A DNA stretch of 23,803 nucleotides from Tieghemiomyces parasiticus (taxonomy: Eukaryota > Kickxellomycota > Dimargaritomycetes > Dimargaritales > Dimargaritaceae). The notes under the pieces were generated by a model. That model saw nothing but the letters and a program-made list of their open reading frames with translations. It was not told the origin of the DNA and ran no database searches. Numbering within the stretch: the first letter of the stretch is position 1; each line of letters starts with the position of its first letter. Made by a program: the position numbers and the translations under genes. The stretch lies in contig JANBPT010000764.1 of NCBI GenBank assembly GCA_027575765.1, positions 1 to 23,803 of the forward strand, read 5' to 3'. Shown here one piece after another: positions 18,592 through 23,803 of the stretch.

Positions 18592-21004
18592 ATGAGGCTC
18601 AGCAATCTGCTGTACAAGGCCGCTTCGGCCGTGACCATCTTTGGTCTGGCCCTGATGGCCACTTCCGGCCACGCTGCCGCCGGCGACAAGGAGTCGTACG
18701 GTACCGGTAAGTATCCACGTTCCAGATGAGGCAGTTCCACCGGGCGCGGAGGCTCCATGGGGCGGGGTTGGAATATGAGCCAATTATGCGCGGGGGTTCC
18801 CGGCTATGTGACCGGGTCGCCATCTGCAGCCCCGCTGGCCACACGATGAGCACCCATCGCCCCTCATCTGACGCTCATCTGTCAGCTCCGACACAGACGG
18901 CCGTGCGGATGGGCGGGTGTCGTTGGCCTCTGACTGGGGATGAAGGAAAGCTTCGGGTGTCAGACCTGAGTCGCATACCGTTCAGGCCCCTCAATGCCCT
19001 CTATCTGCTCGCCCAGTCTTACCCACAATCTTTCGCGCCCATATAGCCTTCCTCTCTACCCTAAAATACTAACCGATTAACCGCCGCCCCTTGCTTTTAC
19101 CACCAGTCATTGGTATTGATCTGGGTACCACCTACTCGTGCGTGGCCGTCCAGAAGAACGGCAACGTTGAAATCATTGCCAACGACCAGGGTAACCGTAT
19201 CATGCCCTCGTACGTCAGTTTCACCGACAACGAGCGCTTGATTGGCGAGGCCGCTAAGAACCTGATGGCTTCCAACCCCGAGAATACCGTCTACGACGCC
19301 AAGCGTCTCATTGGCCACCGCTTCAAGGACCCCGAGGTCCAGCAAGACATGAAGCACTGGCCCTTCAAGGTGGTCAACAAGGACGGCAAGCCCGCTATCC
19401 AGGTCGAAGTCAAGGGCGACAAGAAGCAGTTCACCCCCGAGGAGATTTCCGCCATGGTCCTGACCAAGATGAAGGAGACCGCCGAGACTTATCTCGGCAA
19501 CAAGGTCACCCATGCCGTGGTCACCGTCCCCGCCTATTTCAACGACGCCCAGCGCCAGGCCACTAAGGACGCCGGTACTATCGCCGGCCTCAACGTGCTC
19601 CGCATCATCAACGAGCCCACCGCCGCTGCCATCGCCTACGGTCTTGACAAGAAGGGTGGCGAGCGCCACATTCTGGTGTTCGATCTGGGAGGTGGTACCT
19701 TCGACGTGTCTCTGCTCTCCATCGATGACGGCGTGTTTGAGGTGCTGGCCACCGCTGGTGACACCCACCTGGGTGGTGAGGACTTTGACAACCGCCTTAT
19801 CAAGTACTTCAGCAAGCTGTGGCAGAAGAAGACTGGTAAGAAGGTCACTGATAACCTCAAGTCTATGGGCAAGCTCAAGCGCGAGGTGGAGAAGGCCAAG
19901 CGCACTCTGTCCTCTGCCGACTCGGTTCGCGTGGAGATCGAATCATTCCAAGACGGTGAGGACTTCTCGGAGACCCTGACTCGCGCCAAGTTCGAGGACC
20001 TCAACAACGACCTGTTCCGCAAGACCATCGACCCCGTCAAGCAGGTCATCAAGGATTCCGGCCTCAAGAAGTCCGACGTGCAGGACATTGTCCTGGTTGG
20101 TGGCTCCACCCGCATCCCCAAGGTTGTGGAGCTCATTGAAAATTTCTTTGGTAAGAAGGCGTCGAAGGGCATCAACCCCGACGAAGCCGTCGCCTACGGT
20201 GCTGCCGTCCAGGGTGGTATCCTGACTGGTGAGGAGAACACCCAAGGCCTGCTCCTGCTCGACGTGAACCCGCTGACCCTCGGTATCGAGACCACCGGCG
20301 GCGTGATGGCCAAGCTGATCCCCCGTAACTCGGTGGTCCCCACCAAGAAGTCCCAGATCTTCTCCACCGCCGCCGACAACCAGGCCATCGTGCTCATCCA
20401 GGTGTACGAAGGCGAGCGCGCCATGACCAAGGACAACAACATGCTGGGCAAGTTCGAGCTGACTGGTATCCCCGCTGCCCCGCGTGGTGTCCCCCAGATC
20501 GAGGTGACCTTCGAGATTGATGTGGACGGCATCCTGAAGGTGTCAGCTGCCGACAAGGGTACTGGCAAGTCGGAGTCGGTGACCATCACCAACAACAAGG
20601 GCCGCCTGTCCGAGGAGGAGATTGAACGCATGGTCCAGGACGCCGAGAAGTACGCCGAGGAGGACAAGATGATCAAGGAGCGCACTGAGGCCCAGAACGG
20701 CTTCGAGAGCTACATGTACACCATCAAGAACCAGGTCACTGACAAGGACGGCCTGGGTGGCAAGCTGGAGTCCGATGAGAAGAAGACCGTTCTCGACGCC
20801 ATCAAGGAGAAGACCGAATGGATGAACGACAACCTGGCTACCGCCACGAAGGACGACATCACCGAGCAGAAGGAGGAGCTCGAGGCCATCGTCAACCCCA
20901 TCGTCAGCAAGCTGTACGGTGAAAGCGGTGCCGGCGCCGGCGGTTCCTTCGGTGGTGACGACGACGATGATGAGGACGGTCCCGCCGACCACGACGAGCT
21001 GTAA
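18592..21004 (+). CDS. KAR2: ER lumenal Hsp70 chaperone BiP/Kar2
   Basis: ATP-driven chaperone of the ER lumen, acting in translocation, folding and the unfolded protein response. Exons 18592-18706 and 19107-21004 (2,013 nt) give 670 aa, normal for BiP. The N-terminus is a signal peptide (basic MRLSNLLYK, hydrophobic core to about residue 27, then ATSGHAAAG). The nucleotide-binding domain (about 39-420) has [13 protein letters not shown] (41-53), [14 protein letters not shown] (about 229) and [15 protein letters not shown] (about 366). The linker [10 protein letters not shown] is at about 424-433, then the substrate-binding domain and helical lid. The tail is acidic and ends in HDEL, the ER retrieval signal. 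Codons are strongly biased to C- and G-ending forms, as in highly expressed genes. Likely regulated through the upstream CAGCGTGTC element. The ATG at 18,592 is chosen because it begins the signal peptide. Confidence 0.97.
18707..19106 (+). other. KAR2 intron 1
   Basis: 400-bp phase-1 intron: donor GTAAGT at 18,707, exact TACTAAC branch site at 19,067-19,073, acceptor CAG ending at 19,106, 34 bases after the branch A. It is longer than any DIS3 intron in the window (89% of those are under 210 bp; longest 247). It separates the signal-peptide exon from the mature chaperone. Confidence 0.9.
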
Positions 21005-21211
21005 ACCCATTTAACCCTTCCCACTTTCATTGAGGGACAGATCCCGCTCATGCTTTACATAAATTCATTTCGTAGCTCGTTTTCATCATCCTTTTTCCCC
21101 TTTTTCTAGCACCTCCCCTTCCTTCCAAATGTTTTACCATCCGATCGTTGCTGGAGAGCGTGCGAGCCCACCACGCATCTCGCCAGCTTCGGTCACCGTC
21201 GGTGTAGATTG

Positions 21212-21269
21212 AATAAAACGGGTGTTCCATACTTGTTGGTCGCCGTGCCCGTTTCTCCAGGAGAATAAA
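21212..21269 (+). terminator. KAR2 poly(A) signals
   Basis: Two AATAAA hexamers, at 21,212-21,217 and 21,264-21,269, lie about 210 and 260 bases after the BiP stop codon. They are probable 3'-end processing signals, possibly alternative. Confidence 0.5.
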
Positions 21270-21573
21270 GGTAATTTACATGATATGACCTTCCGCCCTG
21301 GCGGCTAGCAGCAGGTGTCAGGAGTGCCCTCGATTTGCTAACCCTGGGTTGTTCCTGCCGCACACTGGGCCGTCGTCTATCGCCGGTGGGTACAAATCGC
21401 GGTCATCTATCTGCCAACACAGAATTATAATTTATCGATGAGGAGAGAGATCAGGACCCCTGATCGTTGCACCTCCTTTTCGAACCACCCGGCGCGGCCA
21501 TAGTTGCTTAGGGGGACCATGTAGAGTCCGGTGGTTGGGTACGGATCTTCCGCCGCTCCTTTAGCAGCGTACC

Positions 21574-21915
21574 CTACGAATCCGCGGGCGACAGCGGAGG
21601 GGGGAGTTGGGTGATCATCAAGATGAACCCTGGGCGATACCGAAAGGCCTGTATCGTTATGGATGAGTTGTAACTAGCGAGTACCTCAACTAGCCCAATA
21701 GCGCGGGAGCAAAGTCCGCGTCGCGAGGTTGTAAAATCGGGGTGACCGGAAGCAATACCATCATCAATACACTCGCTAACCGATTGGCAGGGTTCATCCA
21801 CTAACCGCCCCTCTGGCGACCCAATGAACTCGACCATACTCGAAACGCAGCGATCATCCCGCAAATCCGAAGTGCTTTCGGGTTGATGATGGTAGCGGTC
21901 CAGGTCAGCCGCCAT
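21574..21915 (-). CDS. Doubtful small ORF, 113 aa
   Basis: ATG at 21,915-21,913 and TAG ending at 21,574. The product is moderately acidic at the N-terminus (MAADLDRYHHQPESTSDLRD), then mixed, with no recognisable domain, signal peptide or membrane segment. Many codons have the purine-N-pyrimidine pattern seen in real genes, and the frame starts with ATG, but 113 codons is within reach of chance for a 2.4-kb gap. No obvious poly(A) signal follows it on the minus strand. It could also be one exon of something larger. Confidence 0.2.
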   Translation of the reverse strand: MAADLDRYHHQPESTSDLRDDRCVSSMVEFIGSPEGRLVDEPCQSVSECIDDGIASGHPDFTTSRRGLCSRAIGLVEVLASYNSSITIQAFRYRPGFILMITQLPPPLSPADS

Positions 21916-23588
21916 ACTTTACGCCGATCGCCGTCTTACGTTTTCGCAGGGCGCCGTTCCGAGTTGACAAGTTGGCGTGCATTCCCTTTGGTGAACCTGG
22001 GCCATGGCTAGTAAGCAGCCCTGAGGTTTTAACCAGCCACGGTCGACATACTCCGTCGGACTGCCAAAGGGCTCATCAGCGCACATTGTCTCCTAACAAT
22101 CTAGCAGATGTGCAGCTCGACTAATCATGCTGTCGTCTTACGTATCGCGGTGGTGGTGTACCGGGGCGACCCCCACACTACAGGCACGATTGAGTGTCCA
22201 GACCAGTCTCCACCACCGCCCTCGACCCACTGCGCACGGCTCGGTCGTACCTGTGTAACCTCACGAGCGGCACCCAACGCCCCAAGCACCGCGTGAGCCC
22301 GGGTGCACACGCGTTTCATCATTTAGTATTCGGTACAGCGGCAGGTAATGGCGATCTCATCGTACATTGGGCCTCGTCAACATACTGTCGCCGTGGCTGG
22401 GATGGCCACTCCACCCGCCCTTCCCCTTCGCACTTTATGTCCGGCCTGTAGGACAGTTTGTAAAATTACGTAGCTCCACGCTCGCGCCTCCCTGCCAACC
22501 TCGGTGGCACTCCAACTTCCCCTTCCCCCCTCCCTGTACGGCGTTCCTTACTTTTCTACTATTCAATTGAATTTCATTAGCTTACCTGTCCTTTTATTGC
22601 TCCCACACCTTCACCCACTTTTCGTATCCACTATTTCGTTATCCTGAACGTCAAAGAAGCTCACCTCTAGCCACGCCTCCTTCTTACGCACTCGTTCTTT
22701 TATCGCGGCGAGTGGTGTCTCTGGCTACGCTCGGTCATTCTCTCTCGTCCATCGTGCCCCTCCCCTGGTGCCCTTTCTCATCCGCACTCCTTGCTCCTAT
22801 TTTTGCTTGCCATTTCAAGCACTTCCGTTGTGCCCGACTCGAGTTTAATACTCCCCAACCCGTCAGCGTTACTCGCTTCTTCCCAAAGCGGATTTCGAAC
22901 CCCAGTAACAACACGTCGTCTCCACCACTCTTCAGGCACACGTGTCGGCGTGGTCACTTTGTATATTTCTGAGTGGAAATCGGGAGTACGCTGGCTAGCA
23001 GCCGCCAACCCATCTCCTACCGCCTAGTGCCCCTTTTCCCTGTCCAACCCGCGTAGCGTGTGCATACACGCCAGCCCATCTTGACGACCAGATGTCCAGC
23101 GGCCGGGTGCAGCATACACTTACCGATTAACCAATTTGGACCACGCACATCCAACTTACAGACGTCGCTTCCCCATTTTGTCTCCACCCTACGCAACGGT
23201 CTTTTTTAACTTATTATTCGACTTCCCGGTTTCGACGACGACCGTTTTCCTCGCGCTTTTCATACTTACACTTCCTATCCTGGTCTACCGGCTACCTTCA
23301 TCGCCACACCCTCAGCGCGGACTTTGGCCTGGCTCTACCGCCCTTTCCGTTACTCATTGGGAGACTGGATTTTCTTGACGGCCCATCCCGTCGAATTGGC
23401 ACTCACTTCTCGCCGAACACCCATACTTAGGGACTCGGGTAGCCAATCCCTTTTTTATCCAACGTGTTAGTGGACGTGCATTATACTCCGCATCCACAGC
23501 TTGGTCACTTTATCAACGTCCGACTGGTAGCTGACAGCCCGTCCCCAACTGTTGCCGCAACCCGCACCGGAACGTGCGCAGAGCCCGG

Positions 23589-23597
23589 TATATATTT
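23589..23597 (+). promoter_or_regulatory. TATA-like box of the right-edge gene
   Basis: TATATATTT, 60 bases before the ATG at 23,649, at the end of a long pyrimidine-rich region. Spacing suits a core promoter with a short leader. Confidence 0.45.
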
Positions 23598-23648
23598 CCC
23601 AGCGTCGATAGCGCCCCCTCTCCACTTCGCTTGGCCACCACCACTACC

Positions 23649-23803
23649 ATGGATAACGATTTAGACCCTCTCGGGAGTTCCAGCCTGTTCGGCGTGGACA
23701 TGAACTTTGACCCGTCCTCACTTGACGGTGACGTATCGAACTCCTTCTTCGACGCGGGGTTCAGTGACAGCATGCTGAATATGGGCGAAGGCAACCCGTC
23801 GAC
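23649..23803 (+). CDS. N-terminus of an acidic unrecognised protein (cut by window edge)
   Basis: ATG at 23,649 begins a frame that stays open for 51 codons to the right edge. The product starts MDNDLDPLGSSSLFGVDMNF and continues rich in Asp, Ser, Asn, Met and Phe, with few basic residues. It has no signal peptide or membrane segment. Acidic residues mixed with scattered Phe, Met and Leu resemble an unstructured transcriptional activation region, so a regulator is possible, but no DNA-binding domain is in view. The start is supported by the stop-free frame, the TATA-like box 60 bases before it and the C/T-rich leader. Confidence 0.55.
   Translation, partial: MDNDLDPLGSSSLFGVDMNFDPSSLDGDVSNSFFDAGFSDSMLNMGEGNPS

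Larger units (their letters stand above)
21270..23648. other. Intergenic region between KAR2 and the right-edge gene
   Basis: About 2.4 kb. The left half is of mixed composition and holds only the doubtful minus-strand ORF listed separately. From about 22,440 onward the plus strand is C/T-rich in long runs, the same pattern as the BiP and TRS120 leaders, and probably forms the promoter and leader of the right-edge gene. I saw no tRNA, repeat array or domain-bearing ORF. Confidence 0.45.

Noticed and set aside
19097..19768. 223-codon open frame on the strand opposite KAR2
   Set aside because: Long antisense frames are a known by-product of the biased codon use of Hsp70 genes. The plus-strand frame carries all Hsp70 signatures.
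1..23803. CRISPR arrays, insertion sequences, biosynthetic clusters or viral genes
   Set aside because: No regular repeats, terminal inverted repeats, transposase, or viral domains were seen. The window is ordinary fungal chromosome with conserved housekeeping genes.

Overview
The window is a piece of a fungal nuclear genome. The evidence is spliceosomal introns (GTAAGT donors, one exact TACTAAC branch site, CAG/TAG acceptors), a fungal-type TRAPPII subunit, an ER Hsp70 ending in HDEL, AATAAA signals behind genes, and C/T-rich leaders. The lineage cannot be fixed from sequence alone. An intron-rich, early-diverging (zygomycete-grade) fungus is my best inference.

Layout, left to right. (1) 1-197, minus strand: 5' part of a gene with an SH3 domain, running off the left edge. 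Its likely promoter/leader lies to its right (about 198-1,900) and is strongly C/T-rich on the sense strand. (2) About 1,900-6,798: a long stretch with no gene I can firmly support, only weak candidates. (3) 6,799-12,027, plus: DIS3/RRP44, the catalytic subunit of the RNA exosome, in 13 exons I assembled by eye (1,054 aa). The first five exons are tiny and easily missed. (4) 12,637-17,274, plus: TRS120 (TRAPPC9 family), one uninterrupted 1,545-codon frame. (5) 18,592-21,004, plus: KAR2/BiP, the ER Hsp70, in two exons, with a TATA box and an exact copy of the yeast unfolded-protein-response core CAGCGTGTC upstream. (6) 21,005-23,648: intergenic, with one doubtful small minus-strand ORF. (7) 23,649-23,803, plus: the first 51 codons of an acidic, Ser/Asp/Asn/Phe-rich protein cut by the right edge.

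TRS120 and KAR2 both serve the secretory pathway (Golgi Rab activation and ER folding), while DIS3 is nuclear/cytoplasmic RNA decay. I see no operon-like relation; each gene has its own leader and poly(A) signal. The most interesting observation is that the DIS3 PIN domain is recognisable and in frame, but it keeps only one clear carboxylate of the four that make the endonuclease site in yeast Rrp44, and it lacks two of the three CR3 cysteines. The RNB exonuclease site is intact. The second is the UPRE-like element in the BiP promoter.
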